From a virus: a stretch of 51,213 bases of DNA. Of this stretch, positions 32,121-40,413 are shown one piece after another (position 1 is the first letter of the stretch; each line of letters opens with the position of its first letter). The stretch spans positions 1 to 51,213 of the IMG/VR virus record IMGVR_UViG_3300010939_000106; one strand, 5' to 3'. The position numbers and the translations under genes are program-made. The notes beneath the pieces are model-generated. The model saw nothing but the letters and a program-made list of their open reading frames with translations. It was not told the DNA's origin and did not search any database.

Positions 32121-33175
32121 GCGCTCACCTCCGCCTCGACCCCGGTAAGCAGGTCGTTGAAGTCGTGGGTCCCATCGGGCGGCCGGGCGATCAAAACCTT
32201 CCGCCCCTGGCCGGTGAACGCCTCCACGGCGCGCGCGAGCCCTTTCTTGGCGCCCTTGTTCGCGCCGTCGTTGTCGGCGCAGATCAGCACCCGCTCGACC
32301 GCCCCCGGCAGCACCACGTTCTTCATGTTGCCGAGGTGGACGGCCGCCAGTACGCGCAACTCGGGCTTGGCGATGGCGACCGTAAGCCCGTCCTCGATTC
32401 CCTCGGTGAGCGCGACCGTCTCGCCCGGCCCGGCTTGCTCAAGCGGTCGTCCGCTCGCCCCCTGCCACAGCCGGATCGCGCCGCCTGCATAGCGCCCCAG
32501 CGTCATCTTCGGTTCCTCCAAAGGCGCCTTGCTGACGGCTGAGGGCTGACGGCTGTCTATCGCCAGCCACGTCCGGTGAACTGCGGCGAAACCCCCGGCC
32601 GGATCCAGGACTGCGGCCAGCAAGGCCGGCCAGAACTTGCCGCTCTCGCGGTTCCAGCAGTTGCCGTGGAAGCGCAGCGCCCGGGGCTGGCGGGAACAGC
32701 CTTGGCTGTCCTTCAAGCTCGCGAGATCGATTCCTCGGCCCGCCAGATAAGCCGCCGCTGGCGTCTCCCTGAGCCGTTCGCTCGCCCCCCGCCACAGCCG
32801 GAGCGCGCGCTCGCGATTCTGGTTTTCCTCCGCTCGAGCGGCAGCCGCCTTCGTGGCTCGGTCTTGCTTTGCTAACGGCTGACGGCTGACGGCTGACGGC
32901 TGATGGCTCTCCAACAAACGCGCCACCGCTTGCGCAAAGGACAGGTTGTCCATGTGCATGATGAAGCCGATGACATCGCCATGGGCGCCGCAACCGAAGC
33001 AGTGATAGAACCCTTTGTCCTCGTTGACCGTGAAGGACGGGGTCTTCTCGTTATGGAAGGGGCACAGGCCGAGGTACTCCCGGCCCCGCTTCTTCAACTG
33101 CACCCGACGCCCGATCGCCTCAGCCAGCGGCGCGCGGCCGCGGAGCTCATCAAGAAACTCGGGCGTGAAGGTCAT
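32117..33175 (-). CDS. DnaG-type primase (CHC2 zinc finger + Toprim)
   Basis: A 352-residue protein. Residues 38-62 form the CHC2 zinc ribbon: CPFH at 38-41 and CFGC at 59-62. A Toprim-like region in the last third has ALTEGIEDGLTVA and LICADND with metal-binding acidic residues. It would make RNA primers for the separate D5-type helicase. PSAVSRQP occurs twice (near residues 92 and 211), coded by GCTGACG repeats in apparent linkers. It is the first gene of this minus-strand block, whose promoter must lie in 33176-33266. Confidence 0.9.
   Translation of the reverse strand: MTFTPEFLDELRGRAPLAEAIGRRVQLKKRGREYLGLCPFHNEKTPSFTVNEDKGFYHCFGCGAHGDVIGFIMHMDNLSFAQAVARLLESHQPSAVSRQPLAKQDRATKAAAARAEENQNRERALRLWRGASERLRETPAAAYLAGRGIDLASLKDSQGCSRQPRALRFHGNCWNRESGKFWPALLAAVLDPAGGFAAVHRTWLAIDSRQPSAVSKAPLEEPKMTLGRYAGGAIRLWQGASGRPLEQAGPGETVALTEGIEDGLTVAIAKPELRVLAAVHLGNMKNVVLPGAVERVLICADNDGANKGAKKGLARAVEAFTGQGRKVLIARPPDGTHDFNDLLTGVEAEVSA
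32531..32554. repeat. GCTGACG repeat inside the primase gene (copy 1)
   Basis: About three heptamers, one altered (GAGGGCTG), encode SRQPSAVS between the zinc and Toprim regions. Confidence 0.8.
32871..32908. repeat. GCTGACG repeat inside the primase gene (copy 2)
   Basis: About five heptamers, the first and last altered, encode a PSAVSRQP run just after the zinc finger. Confidence 0.85.
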
Positions 33176-33183
33176 ATTAAACC

Positions 33184-33219
33184 TTGACTCTTACTATCGG
33201 GTGTCCTACATATAGGACA
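33184..33219 (+). promoter_or_regulatory. Promoter with palindromic operator for the rightward island
   Basis: TTGACT at 33184-33189, a 17-base spacer and TACATA at 33207-33212 form a sigma-70-type promoter pointing right. A perfect inverted repeat, TGTCCTA-CATA-TAGGACA (33202-33219), covers the -10 box and is a strong operator candidate. The leftward primase promoter may share this divergent gap. Confidence 0.6.
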
Positions 33220-33266
33220 TAGGGCAGGGCATCAGGCCCGCCCAAGGAAGGGCAAGGAGGCCCGCC

Positions 33267-33557
33267 ATGAAAAGCAAAACCGAGACTACCTATATCCCTC
33301 TCCGCTCTCCTGATTGGCAGTCCGAGCGCGCCATTGGTATCGACGGCACTCTCGCCGAGGACGTGACCGGTCAAACCCGCCGCGTCCGGTTTTTCGTGCC
33401 GAAATCGCTGCTCAAGAACGGCGCTGCACCAGACTGGTTTATCTTCAAGAAGGCCGCCGCGCTCCGCGACGAGTGGACCGGCGGCACCTCGCGCGGCCTC
33501 GGCGGTTGCTTTGTAATCGAAGGCGTGGCCGCCGACGGCCAAGCGATCTATTGTTGA
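33267..33557 (+). CDS. Unknown protein, first gene of the rightward island
   Basis: A 96-residue beta-rich protein with AAGGAGG 7 bases upstream of ATG. It has DWQSERAIGIDGTLAED and FFVPKSLL segments and ends with a single Cys. It is transcribed opposite to its neighbours from the promoter at 33184 and is followed 12 bases later by a helix-turn-helix-type protein. No family is recognised. Confidence 0.6.
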   Translation: MKSKTETTYIPLRSPDWQSERAIGIDGTLAEDVTGQTRRVRFFVPKSLLKNGAAPDWFIFKKAAALRDEWTGGTSRGLGGCFVIEGVAADGQAIYC

Positions 33558-33569
33558 AAGGAGGCGATC

Positions 33570-34214
33570 ATGTATTCTGTGACTCATCGAAAGCACGACG
33601 AGGCGCTCCGGCTTTGCGGGCTCGCGAAACTGGGCACCATCGCCCTCAGTGAGCAGGACATCAGCAGCCTGAATCTGCTGGCCACTTCCTATATTACCGG
33701 GGAGGGTTGTCCGGACGGCGAGTACACCCACGCAATACTTCTGATCGAACGCCATACTGAAACCCGCGCGACGCCCGAGCAGGTGCGGGCGGCGCCCGGA
33801 ACGGCGGCGCAGAAGTTCCTCCGCATGGCTGACGCCACTGGCGAGTGCCCTGACCGCGGCGCCGCCGAGGCGGCTGGTTTCACCTTCCTCGGCTCCATCG
33901 AGGACCACGATAACTTCCTCGGCCCCGACGGCTCGCGGCTGGCGATGAAGGGGGGGGAAATGTGGGCGATGCCCCCCGATGACGGCGCGTTGCTCGTACT
34001 CGCCGGCCATCTCCTGTTCGGAGAACGCTGGCAATCGGCCTTGGCCCGTGCGCTCGACATCGCCGACCGCACCGTGCGCCGCTGGGCGCGCGGCGACACG
34101 TCGCCAGCGCCGGGGGTATGGCATGAGATCGCGGCGCTCGCGGCGACCCGGCGCAAGGTGCTTCCCGGCCTTTGCGCCGTGCTCAAGCGGCGCGAATTGT
34201 CGAGCTCGAAATGA
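33570..34214 (+). CDS. Putative DNA-binding regulator with C-terminal helix-turn-helix
   Basis: A 214-residue protein. The N-terminal part is of unknown fold. Residues about 150-195 form a helix-turn-helix-like unit, WQSALARALDIADRTVRRWARGD, where the second helix and RRW fit a recognition helix. GGAGG lies 6 bases before ATG. With the preceding gene it forms a two-gene operon driven by a promoter that overlaps a palindrome, so it may bind there itself. Confidence 0.55.
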   Translation: MYSVTHRKHDEALRLCGLAKLGTIALSEQDISSLNLLATSYITGEGCPDGEYTHAILLIERHTETRATPEQVRAAPGTAAQKFLRMADATGECPDRGAAEAAGFTFLGSIEDHDNFLGPDGSRLAMKGGEMWAMPPDDGALLVLAGHLLFGERWQSALARALDIADRTVRRWARGDTSPAPGVWHEIAALAATRRKVLPGLCAVLKRRELSSSK

Positions 34215-34215
34215 C

Positions 34216-34299
34216 GGAGGGCGGCGCGGCGGCGTAGCCGATGGGAGATTGGCAGGCGCAGACCCGCCAGCGATCCTCATCACCGCCGCGCCAACCTCC
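34216..34299. terminator. Long inverted repeat between converging genes
   Basis: Arms 34216-34232 and 34283-34299 (GGAGG-GGCGCGGCGG type) match at 15 of 17 positions around a 50-base loop. It lies in the gap where the rightward island meets leftward transcription. It probably acts as a barrier or two-way terminator; no long U-run is present. Confidence 0.5.
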
Positions 34300-34338
34300 A
34301 TTCTAGCTCTCCCCGCCATCATTTCAAGCCTCATCCTG

Positions 34339-34656
34339 TCAGCTTTTCGTGCCATCGAGCACCTTTCGGGCCTGAGCGAGCGTCTTGGACGGCACCAGGC
34401 CGGTGACGATGAAGATGTGCTCGGCTTGGCCGGTGTCGTTATGGCGTATTTGGTTGCGCCCGCAGATGCTTTGGAGCTTGCCGAAGAGGGCGAACAACGG
34501 CGCCGCCGTGACTCGCATGGCGCCCGCGGCGCGCAAACCATTCAGACTCTTGACCGTAGAGTCCACGAAATAGACGATAACATCGCCGGGTCGGGCGACC
34601 TCGAGGATGTCACAGGCCTGGGCGACGGTCTGTACTTGCGTGACGCTGCGGTTCAC
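34339..34656 (-). CDS. Unknown protein after the GcrA-like gene
   Basis: A 105-residue protein starting at GTG 34656, which overlaps the previous stop as GTGA. It has an alpha/beta look with PGDVIVYFVDSTVK, and an AEHIFIVTGLVPSKTLAQARKVL end. It is the last gene of the second minus-strand block. No family is recognised. Confidence 0.55.
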   Translation of the reverse strand: MNRSVTQVQTVAQACDILEVARPGDVIVYFVDSTVKSLNGLRAAGAMRVTAAPLFALFGKLQSICGRNQIRHNDTGQAEHIFIVTGLVPSKTLAQARKVLDGTKS

Positions 34657-35468
34657 GGTCCAGCCTCGGCGACCATTGCGGCGGCGGTTCCCATGCCCGG
34701 GCCCGACGGCGGGTCGGAGTCGGGCAAGGCGAACAGCGGCGCGCCCAGACGGCCGCGAACGGCGTTCGCCTGGGCCACGAGCTGGCGCGCGGTCAGGTTA
34801 TCGCCTCGAAACAGGTAGCCCCCGGTCGCATCGTCGCGGCCAACCGCCTCGCCATGTTCCTCGAGCCACGCCACGACGTACTCCATGACGGCGACGAAGG
34901 CCGGATCGAGATCGGTTTGTGTCGGCGCTCTCGGCGTCTTCTCTGGCCCGGCGGGCGCGACCGCATGGTCGAGCTTCGCGCCCCGGTCATGGCGCTTCCG
35001 GGCGGCCATCCGGTTTACGATGCTGCGGAACTCCGGCGAGCGCCTTAGCCTAAGGAAGCTTACCTTGGTCCGGATCGAGGCTCTTGAGCACCCTTCAAGC
35101 CGGGCTGCGATCTCCGCCATGGGCACGCCCGCCGGCCAGGCTTGTTTGAGATAGGCGATATCTTCGGCTGACCATGGCACCCGTTTACCAGTCGCGCCGG
35201 GCTTCTGTACTCGGCCCCCAGGCCTCGGCCCGGCATGGTCAAGCGGACGCGTGGCCTCGACCGCCGGCTCACCGGTCGGCGCCGACGGTGCCGGCAAAGC
35301 CGGCTGGGTTTGCAAAATCTCCTCGGGCGTGATCACGCCGGTGACGAAGGCCTCGGCTCGGGCCGCGAGCGCGAGGGCCTCCTCGATCCCCTTGCCGTCA
35401 GCGAGCGCCTGGGCCAAGAACTCCGCGCGCCGGATCTCGGCCTCTTGTAAAACCACCTGATCGGTCAT
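34653..35468 (-). CDS. GcrA/SANT-like DNA-binding protein
   Basis: A 271-residue protein. The central segment (about residues 95-145), VPWSAEDIAYLKQAWPAG then MAEIAARLEGCSRASIRTKV, resembles the GcrA or Myb/SANT-type helix-turn-helix, with W and basic residues in place. An N-terminal helical region and a Pro-rich linker precede it. GcrA works with adenine-methylated DNA in alphaproteobacteria; here it sits next to an N4/N6 methyltransferase, a suggestive pairing. The palindrome at 34755-34769 lies inside this gene. Confidence 0.65.
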   Translation of the reverse strand: MTDQVVLQEAEIRRAEFLAQALADGKGIEEALALAARAEAFVTGVITPEEILQTQPALPAPSAPTGEPAVEATRPLDHAGPRPGGRVQKPGATGKRVPWSAEDIAYLKQAWPAGVPMAEIAARLEGCSRASIRTKVSFLRLRRSPEFRSIVNRMAARKRHDRGAKLDHAVAPAGPEKTPRAPTQTDLDPAFVAVMEYVVAWLEEHGEAVGRDDATGGYLFRGDNLTARQLVAQANAVRGRLGAPLFALPDSDPPSGPGMGTAAAMVAEAGP

Positions 35469-36895
35469 GTTACCCCCGCGAACAAACCGGCGTCGGCCTC
35501 GACGCGCTCCCGCGCCATTTCACAGTACTCTGCCTTGCTATCGATCAGGATCGCATCGCGGCCTAAGCGGTCGGCGACCAGCCCGACAGTCCCGGCGCCG
35601 GAGAACGGATCGAGGATCGTGCAAGAAACAGCATCGTTTATGGTGCGAATGTCATCGTTTGTGCAGCTACATGATGGTGACCAGCCGACTGTCGCCGTCT
35701 CGGCAAGAAGATTGTTCCCGCGCCACCCATGATGCCCGCCTGGCGATCCCAAGGCTTGTTTGTCCTCAGACCGTGAGCGCGGGTCGTTGCCGGCCGACGG
35801 GCGATTCTTCCGATACTCAGTTTCCGTCTCCCGTATCCAAGGGCCCCCGCACTCAGGGCAGCATCCTTTCTCCGATGTCCCGGCCTTGACCATCGGCTCG
35901 ACCAGCTTCGGCGGGAAGGTGGCGAAATGGGCCTTGGGATAGGGCGCGGTGGCGATCTCCCAGACATTGCGGAGGTTGCGGCCAATGCCACGCCCGACAT
36001 CGTCAAGACTTTCACGGGCACTACTGTCGTATTGGCTGTGACGCGGCGGTAGGCCACGCGTGCGTCCCTTTTCGCGGTTGCCTTTCTGCTGGGTTTGGCC
36101 GGGAGCGGCATAGCCTTGGCCCGTCAAGTCGTGGGCATTGCACCCGATAGCGCGCTCCCGCACCGCCTCGGCGTCGTAGAAGTACCGCTCCGCTCTTGAA
36201 AACAAGAAGACGTGCTTATATGCCTGGGTCGGGCGGTCGGTTACGGATTCCGGCATCGGATTCGGCTTGGCCCAGATGATGTCGGAGCGCAGCCACCAGC
36301 CGTCGGCTCGGAGCGCGCGTGCGACCTCGAAGGGCATGAGCATCAGATCCTTGGGCTTGAGGCCAAAAGGCACAGGCTCCCATGTTCCTTTTCCGTACCG
36401 TGCCTTTGCTCCCACCTGGGAATATCGTTCCCCTTGCGTTCCACCTCCAAATTTACCTGTGGCTGCATAGACATCGCCCATATTGAGCCACAGCGTCCCG
36501 TCCTTGCGGAGCACCCGCTTGACCGCCCGGAAGCACTCGACGATGTGGGCGAGGTAGAGCTCCGGCGTCGGCTCGAGCCCGAGCTGGCCGCGCCAAGCAC
36601 CGCAGCGGCGGCAGAGTGTGTCCTCTCGCCACCGCGTCCGCTTAAGGCGCTCGGCATTCTCGGGTCCAGGCTTGCTGAACGCCTCGTGCGAACCGACGCT
36701 CCCGCCGCCCTCGCGGTAGTATCGACGCGCAGACCACTCATGCTCGCAGTCCGCTTCCCCGCCCCACACCAGCGGCTCGAGCTTGTAATCCCTGAGCCCG
36801 AAATAGGGCGGGCTGGTGATGCAGCACTGCACCGAACTCGGCTCCATCCCGACCAGCACCTCCCGGCAATCGCCGTGTTCGATCCGGACGCTCAT
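35465..36895 (-). CDS. DNA N4/N6 (adenine or N4-cytosine) methyltransferase
   Basis: A 476-residue protein with SPPY at residues 28-31 (catalytic motif IV, close to the N terminus) and DPFSGAGTVG at about 429-438 (SAM-binding motif I near the C terminus). This is the beta-class order. Zinc-ribbon-like cysteine pairs occur in the first third (LCRRCG) and the second half (CCPECGG), which may help DNA binding. It would modify phage or host DNA. It overlaps neighbours by 4 bases on both sides. The target base cannot be fixed from the sequence. Confidence 0.85.
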   Translation of the reverse strand: MSVRIEHGDCREVLVGMEPSSVQCCITSPPYFGLRDYKLEPLVWGGEADCEHEWSARRYYREGGGSVGSHEAFSKPGPENAERLKRTRWREDTLCRRCGAWRGQLGLEPTPELYLAHIVECFRAVKRVLRKDGTLWLNMGDVYAATGKFGGGTQGERYSQVGAKARYGKGTWEPVPFGLKPKDLMLMPFEVARALRADGWWLRSDIIWAKPNPMPESVTDRPTQAYKHVFLFSRAERYFYDAEAVRERAIGCNAHDLTGQGYAAPGQTQQKGNREKGRTRGLPPRHSQYDSSARESLDDVGRGIGRNLRNVWEIATAPYPKAHFATFPPKLVEPMVKAGTSEKGCCPECGGPWIRETETEYRKNRPSAGNDPRSRSEDKQALGSPGGHHGWRGNNLLAETATVGWSPSCSCTNDDIRTINDAVSCTILDPFSGAGTVGLVADRLGRDAILIDSKAEYCEMARERVEADAGLFAGVT

Positions 36896-37044
36896 ATCTC
36901 TGGCCGTTTGGGCATCGGTTGTTTTTTAGCCTCCGCCAAAAGGCGCTTCTTGATGCACTTCAGGCATAGGCCACCTTGAACGGCCCCTTTGGCGCCGCAC
37001 TCCTGGCACCGCTTGTTGAAGTCGATCTTGATCGTAACGCTCAC
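36892..37044 (-). CDS. 50-residue zinc-ribbon protein
   Basis: The GTG at 37044 overlaps the previous stop as GTGA and has a G-rich ribosome site. Two CxxC pairs (CQECG near residue 13 and CLKC near residue 27) should bind one zinc; the tail is basic. It is shorter than most automatic cut-offs. It may help the adjacent methyltransferase or bind nucleic acid. Confidence 0.6.
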   Translation of the reverse strand: MSVTIKIDFNKRCQECGAKGAVQGGLCLKCIKKRLLAEAKKQPMPKRPEI

Positions 37045-37493
37045 CTCGCCCCCTCCCCGGCCGCTTCGCACAGCAGGTCCAGGACCGCGCCGAACACCGA
37101 GGCCGGCAGCCGTGGGCCGCGGCGGCCCGGCCGGTCCAGGGCCCCGGGATCCGGTGGCTCCCCGATGACCGGTGCCGCGGCCGGCACCCGGCCTATGCTC
37201 TTGGCCAAGGCCGCCGGCGGGATCCCGTGCTGGAGCGCGACCGAAGTCTGGACGGCGAAATCGGCGAGCATCGCGGCCACGTCGAAGCCGCCGCCACCGG
37301 CAAGCAACGCCTCCAAGGGGCGTTCTCCCGGATGATCGAAATTGCGCCTGGCGCGGTCGAGAAAGACCTCGAGGGGCCGCCCGCCGGGGCGGTCGAAGCC
37401 GATATCGACGGTGACGATCCATCTCTCGAGCACCAGATCGTGAAGCTCAGCTATCCGCCGGTCGGGCAGGCGCGTCCTGATCGGTACAGCCAT
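37041..37493 (-). CDS. TSCPD-like domain protein (ribonucleotide-reductase-tail type)
   Basis: A 150-residue protein from ATG 37493; an ATG at 37514 is also open. The pattern RTRLPDRRIAELH near the start, GERPLEALL with GGGGFDVAAMLADFAVQTSVALQHGIP in the middle, and SIGRVP follows the TSCPD domain found at the C terminus of class II ribonucleotide reductases and as a free phage protein. No reductase is present in this window. It lies in a cluster with two pyrophosphohydrolase-like genes, which suggests nucleotide metabolism. Confidence 0.65.
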   Translation of the reverse strand: MAVPIRTRLPDRRIAELHDLVLERWIVTVDIGFDRPGGRPLEVFLDRARRNFDHPGERPLEALLAGGGGFDVAAMLADFAVQTSVALQHGIPPAALAKSIGRVPAAAPVIGEPPDPGALDRPGRRGPRLPASVFGAVLDLLCEAAGEGAR

Positions 37494-37503
37494 GGCTTGC
37501 GAT

Positions 37504-37950
37504 TTAGGGCTCATCGCAGCAAGACCGACGCGACCGGGCCTGCGCCTCTCGATCTAGCGCGCTCTCAAGCACGTGCTTCAAATCCGGCGGGCGATAGTTT
37601 GGCCCCTTGCCTATCTTGCCGGACGCATCGACAAACGGTTTGCCGGAGCGGTCGAGCTTGGTCATGTTCGATTCGTGGACCTCGGCGCAGCCGGCCTCGA
37701 AATGCTTCTTGAACCCGAACGAGAGGATCGTGCTGTCGAGGACGTATCTGAGGTCGATCACGGCGTCGAAAACCGCGATCAGGTCGTGCGCCAGCACCGC
37801 CCGCAGGAGTTCATTTGTCTCCTCGCCTAACGCGGCGATTCGGCCGACCATCTCGAAGTCGTCGCTCGGCCAGCCTGGGGCGTCGCGGATGGTCAGCCCG
37901 AACGCCCGGTGGAACTCCGCCACCCGCGCGATGTTGGAATCCTCAGGCAT
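37504..37950 (-). CDS. All-alpha NTP pyrophosphohydrolase-like protein (PRA-PH/MazG superfamily)
   Basis: A 148-residue protein. It has the helical core EFHRAFG, then GEETNELLRAVLAHDLIAVFDAVIDLRYV with the acidic EExxE and D residues that bind magnesium. The C-terminal KFVDASGKIGKGPNY-type segment is typical of phage-borne members. It would hydrolyse a nucleoside triphosphate, possibly to clear modified or unwanted nucleotides. It overlaps its neighbour by 8 bases. Confidence 0.75.
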   Translation of the reverse strand: MPEDSNIARVAEFHRAFGLTIRDAPGWPSDDFEMVGRIAALGEETNELLRAVLAHDLIAVFDAVIDLRYVLDSTILSFGFKKHFEAGCAEVHESNMTKLDRSGKPFVDASGKIGKGPNYRPPDLKHVLESALDREAQARSRRSCCDEP

Positions 37951-38404
37951 TGGCGATCTCGAGCAATGGATCTACGTGGCATGGATCACAGTCGTCGCAG
38001 TGCTCGCCTAAGGGCTTACCGCCCGCATGGTTGAAACAGAGGCGGCACCAGCATGCGAGGTTCTTGCCGCGCAGCGGTGCCAGCCACGCGGCATAGGCCT
38101 TCGGCGCGGTGTCGTAGAAGTGGGTCGCCAGGACCTGGAATAGCCGCACCGCGATGGCAGGGGCCTCGGCGGTCCACTGCGGGGCACCTGCGAGCTCGGC
38201 TCCGTGCGGCACCGCGAAGAAGGCGCGGTAAAGTCCGTCATGGGTATTGCCGGACCAATCATAGGCCTTCACGAGCGCCCGCCGGAGGGCGCCCACCGGC
38301 CACGGGTTACCCCAGCGGCTGGGCCGCGCGACGCTCACCGTGTTCGGCGGCATCCGCCAGCCCTTGGTTCGCCGGCGCTGGACGCGGATCGGGCGGTCAG
38401 CCAT
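37943..38404 (-). CDS. DUF4326 family protein
   Basis: A 153-residue protein with the DUF4326 pattern: RTKGWRMPPNTVSVARPSRW and GNPWP near the N terminus, and LRGKNLACWCRL with CHVDPLLE at the end, where the Cys/His residues may bind metal. DUF4326 proteins are common in phages; the biochemical role is unknown. It overlaps genes on both sides. Confidence 0.75.
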   Translation of the reverse strand: MADRPIRVQRRRTKGWRMPPNTVSVARPSRWGNPWPVGALRRALVKAYDWSGNTHDGLYRAFFAVPHGAELAGAPQWTAEAPAIAVRLFQVLATHFYDTAPKAYAAWLAPLRGKNLACWCRLCFNHAGGKPLGEHCDDCDPCHVDPLLEIANA

Positions 38405-38717
38405 CGCCCAGCACCTGGTCTGTCTGCATGAAGCGCGTGAGTTGGCGGCGCTTATTCTTTCGGCCCGTCTCGATAGCTTTGGGGAGCACTAGCCCGGCAT
38501 TGATGGCAAGGTCTATCATTTCCATGAGATCGCCGATCTCCAAACCGAGGCGAAAAGCGTTGTTGAGCAACTGACCCGGTTGTACTTCTTCCGGGCCAAA
38601 CCGCAGGAGTTTGGTGGCTCGTTGCTGGACCTCTGCGCACTCTTCAATCATAACCGTTATCACTTCGCGTTGGTGCGGCGTCGGGGGAGGAGCACGGGAT
38701 ACGAAACGCTCAGCCAT
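38397..38717 (-). CDS. MazG-like NTP pyrophosphohydrolase superfamily protein
   Basis: A 106-residue protein from ATG 38717, overlapping DUF5131 by 8 bases. It has EVITVMIEECAEVQQRATKLLRFG, in which EExxE fits the magnesium site, and LEIGDLMEMIDLAI as the second helix. This is the compact phage form of the all-alpha NTP-PPase fold. It is the second such gene in the block. Confidence 0.65.
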   Translation of the reverse strand: MAERFVSRAPPPTPHQREVITVMIEECAEVQQRATKLLRFGPEEVQPGQLLNNAFRLGLEIGDLMEMIDLAINAGLVLPKAIETGRKNKRRQLTRFMQTDQVLGDG

Positions 38718-39795
38718 CGGAGTACTCCCTGATGCGAAGATCGGATGGCCACTCGGCCATATCGCCGCCCTTGGGGTCGCGCAGCGGCCATTCGACGGTG
38801 TATCGGTGGCCGTCACGCGAGAGCACTTTGGCTTGCCGGGTTTCGGATATTCCGTCCACCCAGACACCGATCGTCTCGAGGTTTACCGGGACTTGCTTCG
38901 GCGACGTGCAGATTTCTCTCGACCGCGCCCCCAACTGCTTGATGAACACCGGCACGTTCGCTTCCCGGCACTGGTCGCGGATTGACCGCACCCACGCAAG
39001 CTCGCAAGGCCGGGCTCCGGGGCCACTTTCGCCACCGACGATGACCCACTGCACGCGTCGATGCGGGCCGCTGATCGCGGTTCGGCCATGCTCGCCTGCC
39101 GTCAGGCGCTTGCCTGGCGCGCACTGGTGCTCCCAGCCTGTCAGGGCGTCCCAATAGACCCGGCGATCGCCGTAGCCGTGCGTCCGCTTGATGCCCAGAT
39201 CAAGCCGGGTGAGATCAATCGGCCCCAGCAACGGCTCGCAGGACAGAAGCCTGACCGCTGCCAGAGTCTTGAGCACATACGGAATGCGCTCGTTGGCGCG
39301 CTTCTGATCCTCGACCGAGGGACCGACCCAAACGTTCGGAAGGGGCCATCCTTCCCGTGGTCCACGTTGCGCCCATAACTGTCCCAGCCGTTCGATCTGT
39401 TGCTGCATTCGCTCGGCCCGTTTGGTTAAGACCTGGAATTGATGCTGTGGTGCGTTCTCCATGACGCCAAATATTGATTCGATCCACTCGTCCGGTACAT
39501 CGGGGTGGAACAAGTCGGACATCGAGTTGACGAAGATACGCTTGGGCTTCCGCCAGCGGAGCGGCGCGGTCAGGGTCGCCTCGTTAGTCAGCCAGACCAC
39601 GCCGTTCCACACCACCTTGCCGTTGACGACATCGGTGAGGCCGCCGTACTTCGCGCCTGTCTTGCCGCCCACGTGTGAGAGTCGGTGGGCGAGCCGCATC
39701 GCGTAGCAGTTGGTGCAGCCGGGCGAGACCAGGGAGCAACCGGTGATCGGGTTCCAGGTCGCGTTCGTCCATTCAATTTTCGAGGTCTCACTCAT
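38710..39795 (-). CDS. DUF5131 family protein (phage Gp37/Gp68)
   Basis: A 361-residue protein with the family opening SKIEWTNATWNPITGCS and the Cys motif SPGCTNCYAMRLA at about residues 23-35, which may hold an iron-sulfur cluster. Later motifs include FVNSMSDLFHPDVP and WVIVGGESGPGARP. The fold resembles radical SAM-like barrels, but the reaction is not known to me. The gene is common in temperate phages and sits mid-operon here. Confidence 0.85.
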   Translation of the reverse strand: MSETSKIEWTNATWNPITGCSLVSPGCTNCYAMRLAHRLSHVGGKTGAKYGGLTDVVNGKVVWNGVVWLTNEATLTAPLRWRKPKRIFVNSMSDLFHPDVPDEWIESIFGVMENAPQHQFQVLTKRAERMQQQIERLGQLWAQRGPREGWPLPNVWVGPSVEDQKRANERIPYVLKTLAAVRLLSCEPLLGPIDLTRLDLGIKRTHGYGDRRVYWDALTGWEHQCAPGKRLTAGEHGRTAISGPHRRVQWVIVGGESGPGARPCELAWVRSIRDQCREANVPVFIKQLGARSREICTSPKQVPVNLETIGVWVDGISETRQAKVLSRDGHRYTVEWPLRDPKGGDMAEWPSDLRIREYSDG

Positions 39796-40103
39796 TCCGG
39801 CGGCTCCGGTGCGGCGGCGAGCACGATTTGAATATACATCCTTGCTCCGCCTTCTCCGCCGTGCGCTTTAGAGACAACGCGACTTAGCCACTCTTCCGTT
39901 GGCTTCTTCGGCACCACCCGCCAGCCATCGGGGATGCTTGGCCTCTCCCGTGCCTCCGCCAACGCCTCTTGCCGCACCTTCTGCAATTCAGGAAGGATCA
40001 AGTCGCGGATTGCCTGCCACGTCCGGATCCGGCCCCTGAGGACGTGGTTCACGGTGTTGGCAATATCCTGAGCGCGGTCAGAAAGCGAAGATTGATCAGC
40101 CAT
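39792..40103 (-). CDS. Unknown early protein
   Basis: A 103-residue protein with an N-terminal helix, an IPDGWRVVPKKPTEEWL segment and a short C-terminal helix. It resembles small phage early proteins but no family is certain. The end overlaps the DUF5131 start by 4 bases. Confidence 0.55.
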   Translation of the reverse strand: MADQSSLSDRAQDIANTVNHVLRGRIRTWQAIRDLILPELQKVRQEALAEARERPSIPDGWRVVPKKPTEEWLSRVVSKAHGGEGGARMYIQIVLAAAPEPPE

Positions 40104-40413
40104 CGGGCTCCTCGTATCTATCCCACATGGCTTGCCAAGCGTGAAATGCCTGAGCCGCGCTTATTTCCATGCTCACATCGGAGCCCGATTGAACCATCTC
40201 CTTTGTCGGCTCCTTCGGTCTAATCCCAAGGGCCTTTATGGCGAGAGCATCTTTGTGGGCTTTGATGGCGGCGGTCGCTTCCGGCTTAAATTCTGGCCAA
40301 ATGCGATCAATTTCAATCGCAACACCAATATTCTTCAGCTTTCCGACATACTGCCTTGTCAATTGAGCATAAGCTATTGCCCGCGCCACAGCCTCAATCA
40401 TCTCATCGGTCAT
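40096..40413 (-). CDS. Unknown early protein with helical N terminus
   Basis: A 105-residue protein beginning MTDEMIEAVARAIAYAQLTR and ending with SAAQAFHAWQAMWDRYEEP, a pattern common in small phage proteins with no known activity. The short C-terminal part resembles that of its neighbour at 39792 only in being helical. It overlaps genes on both sides. Confidence 0.55.
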   Translation of the reverse strand: MTDEMIEAVARAIAYAQLTRQYVGKLKNIGVAIEIDRIWPEFKPEATAAIKAHKDALAIKALGIRPKEPTKEMVQSGSDVSMEISAAQAFHAWQAMWDRYEEPDG

